Assembly (NCBI GenBank): GCA_013821985.1
Contig: PNJQ01000033.1
Coordinates: forward strand, 1 to 39,630
DNA from: Opitutus sp.
GTDB taxonomy: Bacteria; Verrucomicrobiota; Verrucomicrobiia; Opitutales; Opitutaceae
Length of the DNA: 39,630 nt
Direction of reading: 5' to 3'
In this document: positions 18,730 through 27,046 of the stretch, one piece after another
How positions within the stretch are numbered: position 1 is the first letter of the stretch
How the letters are laid out: each line of letters opens with the position of its first letter
The notes under the pieces: model-generated
The model's database searches: none
Seen by the model: the letters and a program-made list of their open reading frames with translations, nothing else
What the model was told of the DNA's origin: nothing
Made by a program: the position numbers and the translations under genes

Positions 18730-19656
18730 TCAGACCTTCGTGCGGAAATACGCGATGGTTTTCTCCAAGCCCTGCGCGAGCGGCACGGTCGGTTCCCAAT
18801 TCAGGTATTTCTTGGCCAGCGTGATGTCGGGGCGGCGCTGCTTCGGGTCGTCGGCCGGGAGCGGCTTGTGCACGATCTTGGATTTGCTGCCGGTGAGCGT
18901 GAGGACCTGTTGGGCCAGCTCGAGCATCGTGAACTCACCGGGGTTGCCGATGTTGATCGGGCCGACGGTCTCGGTCTGGTTCATCAGGCGCACGAACCCT
19001 TCGAGCAGATCGTCCACGTAGCAGAACGAGCGTGTCTGCGTGCCGTCGCCGTAAACGGTGAGGTCCTCGCCACGCAGTGCCTGCACGATGAAATTCGAGA
19101 CGACGCGGCCGTCGTTCGGGTGCATGCGCGGACCGTAGGTGTTGAAGATACGGACGACGCGGATATCGACCTTGTTCTCGCGGTGGTAGTCGAAGAACAG
19201 CGTCTCCGCGCAGCGCTTGCCTTCGTCGTAGCACGAACGCCGGCCGATCGGGTTCACGTTGCCCCAGTAACTCTCGGGCTGCGGATGAACGCTCGGGTCC
19301 CCGTAAACCTCGGACGTGCTGGCCTGAAACACGCGCGCCTTCACGCGCTTGGCGAGGCCGAGGCAATTAATCGCGCCCATGACCGACGTCTTCGTGGTCT
19401 TGATCGGGTTGTATTGGTAGTGCGGCGGCGAGGCGGGGCACGCGAGATTGTAGATCTGATCGACCTCGTATTTGAAGGGATCGGTCACGTCGTGCCGGAC
19501 AAACTCGAAGCTCGGAAGATGGAGCAGGTGCGCGATGTTGCCCTTCGTGCCGGTGAAGAGGTTGTCGAGACAGATGACCTCGTGGCCCTGCGCGAGGAGT
19601 TTGTCGCAAAGATGGCTGCCGAGGAAACCGGCGCCGCCGGTGATGAGGATTCTCAT
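18730..19656 (-). CDS. UDP-glucuronate decarboxylase (UDP-xylose synthase)
   Basis: 308 residues, an extended short-chain dehydrogenase. NAD-binding GGAGFLG is at residues 7-13 and the catalytic pair is Tyr143/Lys147 (CYDEGKR). [16 protein letters not shown] and STSEVYGDP (with Glu116) are signatures of UDP-glucuronate decarboxylases, which convert UDP-glucuronate to UDP-xylose for surface polysaccharide synthesis. RRPDI near the C-terminus is also conserved. No other sugar-nucleotide genes lie beside it. Confidence 0.93.
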   Translation of the reverse strand: MRILITGGAGFLGSHLCDKLLAQGHEVICLDNLFTGTKGNIAHLLHLPSFEFVRHDVTDPFKYEVDQIYNLACPASPPHYQYNPIKTTKTSVMGAINCLGLAKRVKARVFQASTSEVYGDPSVHPQPESYWGNVNPIGRRSCYDEGKRCAETLFFDYHRENKVDIRVVRIFNTYGPRMHPNDGRVVSNFIVQALRGEDLTVYGDGTQTRSFCYVDDLLEGFVRLMNQTETVGPINIGNPGEFTMLELAQQVLTLTGSKSKIVHKPLPADDPKQRRPDITLAKKYLNWEPTVPLAQGLEKTIAYFRTKV

Positions 19657-19798
19657 GGGAGGTAGCGAAGCGGGGAAAGGGAAAGAATGCCGGAGCTAAG
19701 GGAAGGTCGGCATGGGGTTCAACCCGCATTCGCCGTGAAATCGTGGTGACCCGCCGCTGACGGATTGTCCGCACCGCGCCTGCCATCAGGCTGCGGCG

Positions 19799-20761
19799 AT
19801 GCTTCGATTTGCGTCCAAGTTTGCCGTGCTCGCCGCCACGACTGCATTGATCGCGGCGCCGGGCGAGCGTCCGCCCGTCCGCGCGCACCACGCCTTGGTT
19901 TACCACCCCGCGCTCGAACGCGTCTTGTTGACCGGCGGCAGCACGCCGCTCGACGGCGGACGTGCGTTCGAATTCTACGATGACGTCTGGAGTTTCGACG
20001 GGAGTCGCTGGGAAAAAATCGGCCACACCGGCGACCAACGCAGCGGCGCGCGACTGGTGTTCGATTCGCACCGCGGCGGTGTGCTTTCCTTCGGCGGGTT
20101 CGCGAACGGCATGTCTCTCGGGGATTTGCTCCGTCTCGACGCGCTCGCGTGGAAAAAACTCTCGGATGAACCCGCCATGGCTGCAGCGGAAGCCGGTGTC
20201 GTTTACGACACATCGCGCGATCGCGTGGTCGCCTTCGGCGGTTCGCCCGGACGCGGACGCGCGAACGGCACGACGTGGGAGTGGGACGGCCAAGTGTGGC
20301 AAGCCAACCTGGCCACCGGACCGGAAGCGCGTCAGGCATTCGCGATGATCTACGACGTCCGCCGCACAAAAACCGTGGTCTTCGGCGGCATGGGGGCGAC
20401 TCCGCAACAACTCTTTGGCGACACGTGGGAGTTCGACGGCAAACAATGGACCAAGGTCGCGACCACCGGACCCAGCCCGAGTGCGCGCATGGCTCCTGGT
20501 TTCGCCTACGATGCGAAGCGGGGAGTCTGCGTGATCTTCGGCGGCATGGCGGACGGACGCAGCTTGGGCGACACCTGGGCGTGGGACGGCCGTGAATGGA
20601 AACTGCTCGCGGAATCCGGCCCCGCGCCGCGGGCGATGGGCTACCTCGCTTACGATGAGGCCCGCGACCGCATCGTCTTGTTCGGCGGCCGATGCAAGTG
20701 GCCGAACGACGCCAATGATACGTGGGAATGGGACGGCGCGAAGTGGACGGAAATTCCGTAA
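19799..20761 (+). CDS. Secreted Kelch-repeat protein, six-bladed propeller
   Basis: 320 residues. A hydrophobic N-terminus (about 1-21) looks like a signal peptide. Six repeats of about 50 residues follow, each with the pattern YD..R..VV.FGG....DTWEWDG..W, for example DRVVAFGGSPGRGR, KTVVFGGMG and DRIVLFGGRCKW. Six units make a complete Kelch beta-propeller with no further domain, so it is a stand-alone binding scaffold. The partner is unknown. It is divergent from the decarboxylase gene and convergent with tgt. Confidence 0.85.
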   Translation: MLRFASKFAVLAATTALIAAPGERPPVRAHHALVYHPALERVLLTGGSTPLDGGRAFEFYDDVWSFDGSRWEKIGHTGDQRSGARLVFDSHRGGVLSFGGFANGMSLGDLLRLDALAWKKLSDEPAMAAAEAGVVYDTSRDRVVAFGGSPGRGRANGTTWEWDGQVWQANLATGPEARQAFAMIYDVRRTKTVVFGGMGATPQQLFGDTWEFDGKQWTKVATTGPSPSARMAPGFAYDAKRGVCVIFGGMADGRSLGDTWAWDGREWKLLAESGPAPRAMGYLAYDEARDRIVLFGGRCKWPNDANDTWEWDGAKWTEIP

Positions 20762-20786
20762 GCTCTTTTCGCGTCGCGGCGGAGCT

Positions 20787-21929
20787 TCAGTGCTGCGCCG
20801 CCTCGCCTGCCTCGTAACGTTCGATCCACGCGCGACTCCACGCGGCGTAGTCGCCGGCCTCGATGTGCGCGCGGGCCTGCGCGACGAGGTCGAGGTAGAA
20901 ATGGACGTTGTGAATCGTGAGCAGCGTGCTCGCGAGAATCTCATTGGCCATCACGAGATGCCGCAGATACGCGCGCGAGAAATGCCGGCAGGTGTAGTTG
21001 TCCAGTCCTTCGACGAGCGGCGCGCCGTCGGTGCGGTAGCGCTCGTTGCGAAGATTGACCACGCCATCGGGGGTGAACGCCGCGCCGTTGCGGCCGACCC
21101 GCGTCGGATGCACGCAGTCGAACATGTCCACGCCGAGCGCAATCATCTTCAAGATCTGCGGCGGGGTGCCGAGCCCCATCGTGTAGCGTGGTTTGTCGGC
21201 CGGCAAAAACGGCGTCGTCGCGGCCACCTGCTTGATCATCTCCGGCTCGGGCTCGCCGACACTTACGCCGCCGACGGCGTAGCCGGGAAAATCCATCGCC
21301 GCGAGCGACTCGGCCGCCTCGCGCCGCAGGTCGTCGAAGGTCGAGCCTTGCGCGATCGCGAAGACATGATGGCCGCCCGGCAGAAATCCGTTGTCGGTGG
21401 CGATCTGTCTGCACTCGCGCGCCCAGCGCTCGCTGCGGGCGACGGCGCGTGCGCACTCGTCGCGCGTGCATGGCCAGGGCGGACATTCGTCGATCACCAT
21501 CGCGATGTCGGAACCGAGGTTCGCCTGAATCGTCATCACCTCGCGCGGACCGAGAAACACTTTCGCGCCATCGATGTGCGAGGCGAACGCGATGCCGTCG
21601 TCGCGGATGTCGCGCAGCTTTGCCAGCGAGAAGGCTTGGAAGCCGCCGCTATCGGTGAGGATCGGTCCGTCCCAGCCCATGAACCGATGCAGCCCGCCGA
21701 GATCGCGCACGAGTTCCGAGCCGGGTCGCAGGTTCAGGTGATACGTGTTGCCCAGGATGATTTGTGCACCGCACTCGCGGATCTGCACCGGCGTGAGCGC
21801 CTTCACCGTGCCTTGCGTGCCGACGGGCATGAAGATCGGCGTTTCGATGACGCCGTGCAGCGTGCGCAACTGCCCGCGGCGCGCGGCCGTGGCGGTGTCG
21901 GTTTTCAGGAGTTGAAAATGCTCGGGCAT
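20787..21929 (-). CDS. tgt: tRNA-guanine transglycosylase with altered zinc site
   Basis: 380 residues. The enzyme exchanges guanine-34 of certain tRNAs for the queuosine precursor. Both catalytic aspartates are present: Asp93 in TDSGGFQ and Asp271 in MFDCVHPTR. GGVSVGEPEPEM and MGLGTPPQIL line the pocket. The zinc site is unusual. The family has CxCxxC and a His 26 residues later; here the stretch reads LDNYTC, with Leu309 and Asn311 at the first two cysteine positions, and only Cys314 and His340 kept. The rest of the fold is well conserved. Confidence 0.95.
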   Translation of the reverse strand: MPEHFQLLKTDTATAARRGQLRTLHGVIETPIFMPVGTQGTVKALTPVQIRECGAQIILGNTYHLNLRPGSELVRDLGGLHRFMGWDGPILTDSGGFQAFSLAKLRDIRDDGIAFASHIDGAKVFLGPREVMTIQANLGSDIAMVIDECPPWPCTRDECARAVARSERWARECRQIATDNGFLPGGHHVFAIAQGSTFDDLRREAAESLAAMDFPGYAVGGVSVGEPEPEMIKQVAATTPFLPADKPRYTMGLGTPPQILKMIALGVDMFDCVHPTRVGRNGAAFTPDGVVNLRNERYRTDGAPLVEGLDNYTCRHFSRAYLRHLVMANEILASTLLTIHNVHFYLDLVAQARAHIEAGDYAAWSRAWIERYEAGEAAQH

Positions 21930-21975
21930 GTAGGCTGCGTCATCACGCGCACCTGGCAGACCGACTCTCTTAGCA

Positions 21976-22065
21976 TGTCATCCTGAGCGCAGCGAAGGAT
22001 CCACATGTTCGTTCGCGGCAAAGGCTGCGCGCGCGTCTGGATTCTTCGCTTCGCTCAGAATGACA
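21976..22065. repeat. TCATCCTGAG-type inverted repeat
   Basis: Imperfect inverted arms at 21976-22002 (TGTCATCCTGAGCGCAGCGA...) and 22039-22065 enclose 36 bases in the 218-base gap between divergent tgt and pabA. The arm sequence belongs to a widely scattered intergenic repeat type seen in many bacterial phyla. No gene is seen in this gap. Confidence 0.85.
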
Positions 22066-22147
22066 GCGGGTGAGGCCGTCCCCTGGACGCGGCGATGACA
22101 GACACACCCTACCCGCGCGCTTGACCCCCCTGTCAAATACCGAGTGA

Positions 22148-22723
22148 GTGACCGCGGTGCTGCTGGTCATCGACAACTACGATTCGTTCACGTTCAACCT
22201 GGTCCAATACTTCGGCCAGCTCGGCGTGAGCATGCGGATCTTTCGCAATGACGAGATCACGCCTGAGCAGGCTGTCGCGCTGAATCCCGACCGCGTGCTC
22301 ATCTCGCCCGGCCCATGCACGCCGACGGAAGCGGGCGTCAGCCTCGACATGTTTCGCGTGTTTGCGGGCAAAAAGCCGATTTTTGGCGTCTGCCTCGGTC
22401 ATCAGGCGATGGGCCAATATTTCGGCGGCAAAGTCGTCCGCGCCGGCCGGCTGATGCACGGCAAGCGCTCGCCGATCGTCCACCGCGGCACGGATATTTT
22501 CGGCACGCTTCCCTCGCCTTTTCAGGCCGCCCGTTACCATTCGCTGCTCGTCGAACGCGCGTCGCTGCCCGATTGCCTCGAGATCACGGCCGAGACCGCC
22601 GAGGGCGAAATCATGGGCCTGCGGCACAAGCAATTTCCCATCTGGGGCGTGCAGTTCCACCCAGAATCCGTCGCCACTGAACACGGCATGCGGATCCTGC
22701 AGAATTTCCTGGCGCTGAATTAG
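22148..22723 (+). CDS. pabA: Aminodeoxychorismate/anthranilate synthase glutaminase
   Basis: 191 residues from a GTG start, giving the standard opening [19 protein letters not shown]. This class I glutamine amidotransferase has the oxyanion motif SPGPCTP, nucleophile Cys in [10 protein letters not shown] and the His-Glu pair in QFHPESV. It supplies ammonia to the chorismate-using partner for folate (PabA) or tryptophan (TrpG); many bacteria use one subunit for both. No partner gene is adjacent, so pabA versus trpG is open. Confidence 0.9.
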   Translation: MTAVLLVIDNYDSFTFNLVQYFGQLGVSMRIFRNDEITPEQAVALNPDRVLISPGPCTPTEAGVSLDMFRVFAGKKPIFGVCLGHQAMGQYFGGKVVRAGRLMHGKRSPIVHRGTDIFGTLPSPFQAARYHSLLVERASLPDCLEITAETAEGEIMGLRHKQFPIWGVQFHPESVATEHGMRILQNFLALN

Positions 22724-22726
22724 GCG

Positions 22727-22864
22727 CCACGAAAAACACGAAAGCTCGGCGCTCCGCCCAATCGGTGGAGAGATAAGCCACCTCGAGGGCGGCCGCGTCG
22801 CTCGGTGTGAGTAATTTTCAAGAAAAACAGTGGCTTGGTTTCGTGTGTTTCGTGTATTTCGTGG
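22727..22864. repeat. Inverted-repeat-bounded 138-base element before nrdR
   Basis: Termini CCACGAAAAACACGAAA (22727-22743) and its inverted copy (22848-22864) match at 16 of 17 positions. It starts four bases after the pabA stop and ends nine before the nrdR ATG. No coding sequence is seen inside. A related half element is at 38311-38342. Confidence 0.7.
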
Positions 22865-22873
22865 TTCACCAAC

Positions 22874-23356
22874 ATGCGTTGCCCGAAGTGCACCTCCATC
22901 GAGGACAAGGTCATCGATTCCCGCATCGCGCGTGACGGCAACACCATCCGTCGCCGCCGCGAATGCTTGGAGTGCGGTCACCGGTTCACCACGAACGAGT
23001 CGCTCGTCCGCGACAGCCTCATCGTCGTGAAGCGCGACGGGCGCACCGAGCCGTTCATGCGCGACAAGCTCGTCGGCGCCGTCCGCGCCGCGTGCCACAA
23101 GCGCCCGATCGACGGCGAACAAATCTACATGCTGGTCGAGGACGTGATCGACGCGGTCGAAGCCGGCTTCGAAAACCAGGTGCCAACGAGAGCGATCGGC
23201 GAGCAGGTCATGCTGCGCCTGCGCAAACTCGACCAGGTCGCCTACGTGCGGTTTGCGAGCGTGTATAAGGAATTCCGCGATGTCGGCGAATTCGTGGACG
23301 AAATCACGAGCCTTGCACCGTTCCCGCCGGACACTACACCGAAGCCGAAGAAATGA
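22874..23356 (+). CDS. nrdR: Transcriptional repressor NrdR
   Basis: 160 residues from the ATG at 22874 (MRCPKC), the universal NrdR start; upstream in-frame ATG codons lie in the repeat element. The zinc ribbon is CPKC...CLECGHRF (residues 3-35), and an ATP-cone follows (about 47-137) with VVKRDG and VRFASVYKEF. NrdR senses ATP/dATP and represses ribonucleotide reductase genes by binding NrdR boxes. It overlaps the next gene (ATGA). Confidence 0.97.
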   Translation: MRCPKCTSIEDKVIDSRIARDGNTIRRRRECLECGHRFTTNESLVRDSLIVVKRDGRTEPFMRDKLVGAVRAACHKRPIDGEQIYMLVEDVIDAVEAGFENQVPTRAIGEQVMLRLRKLDQVAYVRFASVYKEFRDVGEFVDEITSLAPFPPDTTPKPKK

Positions 23357-23832
23357 CGCGCTCCGCTCAACTGCGCCGGCTGCACTTCCTGAACGCCCTT
23401 TTCGCGCCGCTCACCGGCCACGATCTCTACCTCGCGCAGCAACTCGACGCCGCGATCGTCTCGAGTCTCGATGCCGCCGAGGAACTCACTCCGTCGAGCC
23501 CCGAGTTCGTCAACGCCGCCGCCCAATTGTTCGACCGCCTCTGCCGCACGCAGGACTCGCACGGCTTTTTTCATTGGGACGCCAGCGCCGACGCCGCGAC
23601 GGGCGGCACACCGCTCTTCGCCCGCGCGAATCTGATGCAGGGTCTAAAGCAGCTCGCCACCTGTCAGCAAGCGACGGTGCTCGTGACCAATCTCCGCGCC
23701 GCCCATTGCCCGAAGGACGCACGCTGGACCAGCAAGCGCCGCCGCGCCTACGACGACACGCTCGACCTGCTGCGCAATCTCACCGCCGCCCGCACTCGCC
23801 GAGGCGCGAACGTGAACCTGCTGTTTCTTTGA
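23353..23832 (+). CDS. Conserved-looking hypothetical protein coupled to nrdR
   Basis: 159 residues, soluble and rather basic toward the C-terminus. Its ATG overlaps the nrdR stop (ATGA), which argues for a real, translationally coupled gene. I recognise no family. Sequence such as FVNAAAQLFDRLCRTQDSHGFFHWD and RANLMQGLKQLATCQQ suggests a helical protein. Coupling to nrdR hints at nucleotide or DNA metabolism, but this is a guess. Confidence 0.7.
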   Translation: MTRSAQLRRLHFLNALFAPLTGHDLYLAQQLDAAIVSSLDAAEELTPSSPEFVNAAAQLFDRLCRTQDSHGFFHWDASADAATGGTPLFARANLMQGLKQLATCQQATVLVTNLRAAHCPKDARWTSKRRRAYDDTLDLLRNLTAARTRRGANVNLLFL

Positions 23833-23841
23833 GCGGGTAAT

Positions 23842-23873
23842 TTTGCACAGGAGGAAACGGAGGGAACTGAGAA
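23842..23873 (+). repeat. Left inverted repeat of the GxxExxY cassette
   Basis: 32 bases beginning TTTGCACAGGAGGAAACGGA, ending on the base before the GxxExxY start codon. It matches the inverted sequence at 24276-24307 at 27 of 32 positions. The AGGAGG near its start is too far from the ATG (about 18 bases) for ribosome binding; GGAGGG at 23859-23864 could serve. Confidence 0.85.
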
Positions 23874-24275
23874 ATGCACCCACTGTTTCAGAAGGCAGAT
23901 TCGTTAACGGGAACGATCATCGCAGCTGCCATCGAGGTGCACCGCGACAAAGGCCCGGGCTTGGTCGAAACGATCTATGAATGGTGTTTGCTCCGGGAGC
24001 TGGGACTGCAACGGCTGGCTGCCACGAACCAAAAAATAGTTCAAATCAGCTACAAGGGATTCGTCCGGGAGGAACCGCTCCGCTTCGATGTCTTGGTCGA
24101 AGGGTGCGTTCTGGTTGAGGCAAAGGCGGTCGAAAAGATCCTCCCCATCCACAAGGCCCAACTCTTGAGTTACATGAAACTGCTCAACGTGCCCGTGGGC
24201 CTCCTGATCAATTTCAACGAATCAAAGCTCACTGACGGCGTATCGAGATTAATCCTTCCCGGTGCCAATCTCTAA
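23874..24275 (+). CDS. GxxExxY family protein (PD-(D/E)XK-like)
   Basis: 133 residues. The family motif is visible in GPGLVETIYEWCL (GLVETIY is the G-x-x-E-x-x-Y core). LRFDVLVEGCVLVEAKAVEKI gives Asp and Glu-x-Lys in the PD-(D/E)XK nuclease arrangement, followed by HKAQLLSYMKLLNVPVGLLINFN. The biochemical role of the family is unknown. The gene exactly fills the space between two 32-base inverted repeats, with lower GC and less biased codons than its neighbours, and splits the nrdR and HIT regions, so it looks like an inserted cassette. Confidence 0.92.
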   Translation: MHPLFQKADSLTGTIIAAAIEVHRDKGPGLVETIYEWCLLRELGLQRLAATNQKIVQISYKGFVREEPLRFDVLVEGCVLVEAKAVEKILPIHKAQLLSYMKLLNVPVGLLINFNESKLTDGVSRLILPGANL

Positions 24276-24307
24276 CTCTCCGTTTCCTCCGTTACCTCCT
24301 GTTCAAA
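24276..24307 (-). repeat. Right inverted repeat of the GxxExxY cassette
   Basis: 32 bases beginning on the base after the GxxExxY stop codon (CTCTCCGTTTCCTCCGTTAC...). It is the inverted partner of 23842-23873 with five mismatches. It ends seven bases before the HIT gene start. Confidence 0.85.
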
Positions 24308-24314
24308 CTGCATC

Positions 24315-24656
24315 ATGAAAACGCTTTTCCAAAAAATCATCGACCGGGAGATTCCCGCCAAGATCGCGCACGAGGATGAAAAATGCATCGCGATCCACGA
24401 CATCAATCCGCAGGCGCCGGTGCACGTGCTCGTGATTCCGAAAAATCCGATCGCGCGCATCGCCATGGCGTCGGTTGACGATCAAGCGGTGCTCGGACAC
24501 CTCTTGCTCACCGCCGGCGCGCTGGCGAAGAAACTGGGCCTCGAGCAATCGGGCTTTCGCGTGGTGATCAACAATGGCCGCGACGGGGGCGAGACCGTGC
24601 CGCATCTGCACGTGCATGTGCTCGGGGGACGTCCGCTCGCGTGGCCGCCGGGCTGA
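24315..24656 (+). CDS. HIT family protein (Hint/PKCI-like nucleotide hydrolase)
   Basis: 113 residues, the normal Hint length. It opens with TLFQKIIDREIPAKIAHEDEKCIAIHDINPQAPVH, typical of bacterial HinT, and has the histidine triad HLHVHVLGG followed by the conserved WPPG end. Such proteins hydrolyse phosphoramidates and acyl-nucleotides in the cytoplasm. The GxxExxY cassette just upstream may have separated it from its original promoter. Confidence 0.95.
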   Translation: MKTLFQKIIDREIPAKIAHEDEKCIAIHDINPQAPVHVLVIPKNPIARIAMASVDDQAVLGHLLLTAGALAKKLGLEQSGFRVVINNGRDGGETVPHLHVHVLGGRPLAWPPG

Positions 24657-24716
24657 GAGAATTGCGGAGTGCAGAATTCGGAGTGCGGAGCGGCTGAATC
24701 GGCAGATCCCGAAACC

Positions 24717-24765
24717 GTAGGTGGCGGGCTTGCACGCCACAGTTGCGCGCCAGCACGCAACCTAC
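24717..24765. repeat. REP-like palindrome downstream of the HIT gene
   Basis: A GTAGGTGGCGGGCTTGCACG head is mirrored by GCACGCAACCTAC. The arms are imperfect but again start with GTAG at both ends. Confidence 0.6.
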
Positions 24766-24797
24766 GACGCTGAGTCAATCGACGACCGGTGCATTTT

Positions 24798-24873
24798 GTA
24801 GGAGCCTGGTTGCAGGCGATAGACATGCACAGCCGCGACACGCGCTTCGTGTCGCCTGCAAGCAGGCTCCTAC
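24798..24873. repeat. REP pair (GTAG class)
   Basis: Inverted units at 24798-24820 and 24851-24873, each GTAGGAGCCTGnTTGCAGGC-like, around 30 bases. The 277-base gap between the convergent HIT and S9 peptidase genes holds this pair, another REP-like palindrome and a terminator; nothing coding is seen. Confidence 0.92.
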
Positions 24874-24878
24874 AGTTT

Positions 24879-24909
24879 AAAAAAAAGGCGCGCCACCTTG
24901 GGCGCGCCT
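24879..24909 (-). terminator. Rho-independent terminator of the leftward pdxJ-S9 cluster
   Basis: On the minus strand a perfect 9-bp stem AGGCGCGCC/GGCGCGCCT with a 6-base loop is followed by eight T. It lies 24 bases after the S9 peptidase stop codon, the end of a seven-gene leftward run. Confidence 0.95.
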
Positions 24910-24933
24910 GAGAATCGGCAATCCGCTATCCGA

Positions 24934-27039
24934 TCACTTCAAGTATTTCGCCAGCCAGCCGCGAACTTCGCTGTAGAAATACCGGCTGTCCTCGCCCCGC
25001 AGGATCCAGTGGCCGGCTTCGGGAAAGACGATGAGTTTGGCGGGGGTGTTCAAGCGGTGGTTCAGCGCATACCACATGTAAGCGTTGTTCACCGGCACGC
25101 GGTAATCGAGTTCGCCGACGGTGATCAGGATCGGCGTCGTGAAGCCGGTGCCTTTCTCCTTGTTGCCGGCTTGCAGCGCGGGACTCTGGTCGCGCCAGAC
25201 TGGGCTGTCGCCCCAGATGGGGCCGCCGCTGTTCACCTCGCGACCCCACGTGCTGTCGCTCGTGCCCCACTGCATAATGAGGTCGGCTTCACCGGCGTGG
25301 GAAATCAGCGCCTTGTAACGCGTGGTCGTGGCCTGCAGCCAATTCGCGAGATGGCCGCCGTAACTCGCACCGCCTGCGGCCAGGCGCGTGCCATCGATAA
25401 ACGAGAAACGTCTCACGGCTTCGTCAGCCGCTTCGTTGAGTTGCTGCGCCGGACCTTTGAGCGGATCGAGCCGGATCGAGCGTGCAAACGCTTCACCGTA
25501 ACCGGTCGAGCCTTTGTAGTCGGTGAGCAGGAGGACGTATTCCGAGCCGGCGAGCAGGTGATAATTCCAGCGCAGCACAAACGTGTCGTGCCACATGTTG
25601 GCCGCGCCGCCGTGGATGACCATGAAGAGCGGGTATTTCTTCGACGCGTCGAAACCCGCCGGCTTCACGATCATGTTGTGGACCATCATGCCGTCACTCG
25701 CCTTGAAGTCGAAATGCTCAACCGCCGTGAGATCGAGCGCCGCGGCCTTCTCGACGTTGAACGACGTGAGGCGCTTTGGCTCGCCGCTAAAAGAGTAGAT
25801 CTCCGCCGGGCTCGTGGCGCTGTCCCACAGGCCCACGAGCGCGGTGCCGCCGGCTTGCAGCGCGCCGATTGTGCCGGTGGCGGGCGACTTCTCCGCACGG
25901 ACTTCGCCGCCCGTGTAGGCGATCGAATGGAGCTGTTCGATGCCGGCGTGCTCGAACGTAAAGTAAACGCGGTCGGTGCCCTCCGGCAGCGCGTAGCGGG
26001 AGACGGAGCGGTCGAGGTTTGCGGTGAGCACGTTTTTCTTCGCCGCCTCGAACGGCCACGGGAAAGTCGCGAGCCGCGCGAGGTCGTAAACGTGGTCCGG
26101 CGTGTTCGGATCGGTGACGCAGAAGAGAAGCTTGCCGTCGGCCGAGAACTCGAGGTTGCCGTAGCTGTGCTTGTCGTTCGTCAGCCGCTGCGGTTCGCCG
26201 CCGCCGACCGGGAGGAAATAGAGCTGCGTGTAAACCGGCGCGCGCGTGCTTTCGTCGCGGTTGGTCGAGGCGCCAAAGACGATGCCACTGTTATCCGGTG
26301 CCCACTCGGCTTCGAGGTTCTGGCCGTCATCGCCTTGCGAACCACCGAAGCCGGGCAGCTCCGCGAGCTTCGTGCCGGCGAGCAGATCACGCGGCTTGGC
26401 GCCGGCGACGGCGTCCATCACGAAGAGATGGGCCTTCTTGTCGTCGAGCCACTGCATCCAGAAGCGCGGTGGAAAAGTCTCGTAGGCGCGCGCGTTGTAT
26501 TTGCGATCCTTGCGCTCCTTGGCGGCTTTCTTGTTCGCCTCTTCGTCGGTCGCGCCCGGATAAACGTCGCTGACGAACAGCAGCTTCTTGCCGTCCGGGC
26601 TGAATTTCGGCGAACGCGCCCCGAGCGTCAGACTCGTGACGCGCTGCGCCTCACCGCCGTCGGCGAAGTTGAGGAAATAAATTTGCGGCGCCTCATCGCC
26701 TTCGCGGCGGGTGACGAACGCGATTGTCTTCGAATCCGGCGACCACGTGACGGCGCCCTCACCCGCCTTGGTGAACGTGATGCGGCGCGCCGGCGTGTCG
26801 TCCGCGAGCGACTTGACCCAGAGGTCGATGGAAGCGTCCTTCGCGTCGTAGGCCGGCTCGTTGACGGAGAAGACCGCCCATTTGCCATCGGGGCTCGGGA
26901 CCGGAGCGCCGACGCGTTTCATCAACCACAAATCCTCGTGGGTGATCGGGCGCTTGGCGGCCGTTTCGGCGGCACGAACAGAGGAAACAGCGACGCACAA
27001 GGCCGCCGCGAACAACACGAACACTCGGTGCAATTTCAT
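24934..27039 (-). CDS. S9 family serine peptidase (acyl-peptide hydrolase type)
   Basis: 701 residues. An N-terminal signal peptide (about 1-23, ending VRAAE) sends it to the periplasm. Residues about 30-430 form a beta-propeller with TolB/WD-like repeats such as PVPSPDGKWAVFSVNEP and PKFSPDGKKLLFVSD. The C-terminal alpha/beta hydrolase has nucleophile Ser559 in GGASYGG, an LDYRVPVNNA stretch with the Asp and PEAGHWI with the His. It cleaves short peptides. It starts seven bases after dprA ends and closes the cluster. Confidence 0.94.
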   Translation of the reverse strand: MKLHRVFVLFAAALCVAVSSVRAAETAAKRPITHEDLWLMKRVGAPVPSPDGKWAVFSVNEPAYDAKDASIDLWVKSLADDTPARRITFTKAGEGAVTWSPDSKTIAFVTRREGDEAPQIYFLNFADGGEAQRVTSLTLGARSPKFSPDGKKLLFVSDVYPGATDEEANKKAAKERKDRKYNARAYETFPPRFWMQWLDDKKAHLFVMDAVAGAKPRDLLAGTKLAELPGFGGSQGDDGQNLEAEWAPDNSGIVFGASTNRDESTRAPVYTQLYFLPVGGGEPQRLTNDKHSYGNLEFSADGKLLFCVTDPNTPDHVYDLARLATFPWPFEAAKKNVLTANLDRSVSRYALPEGTDRVYFTFEHAGIEQLHSIAYTGGEVRAEKSPATGTIGALQAGGTALVGLWDSATSPAEIYSFSGEPKRLTSFNVEKAAALDLTAVEHFDFKASDGMMVHNMIVKPAGFDASKKYPLFMVIHGGAANMWHDTFVLRWNYHLLAGSEYVLLLTDYKGSTGYGEAFARSIRLDPLKGPAQQLNEAADEAVRRFSFIDGTRLAAGGASYGGHLANWLQATTTRYKALISHAGEADLIMQWGTSDSTWGREVNSGGPIWGDSPVWRDQSPALQAGNKEKGTGFTTPILITVGELDYRVPVNNAYMWYALNHRLNTPAKLIVFPEAGHWILRGEDSRYFYSEVRGWLAKYLK

Positions 27040-27046
27040 AGGGGAT

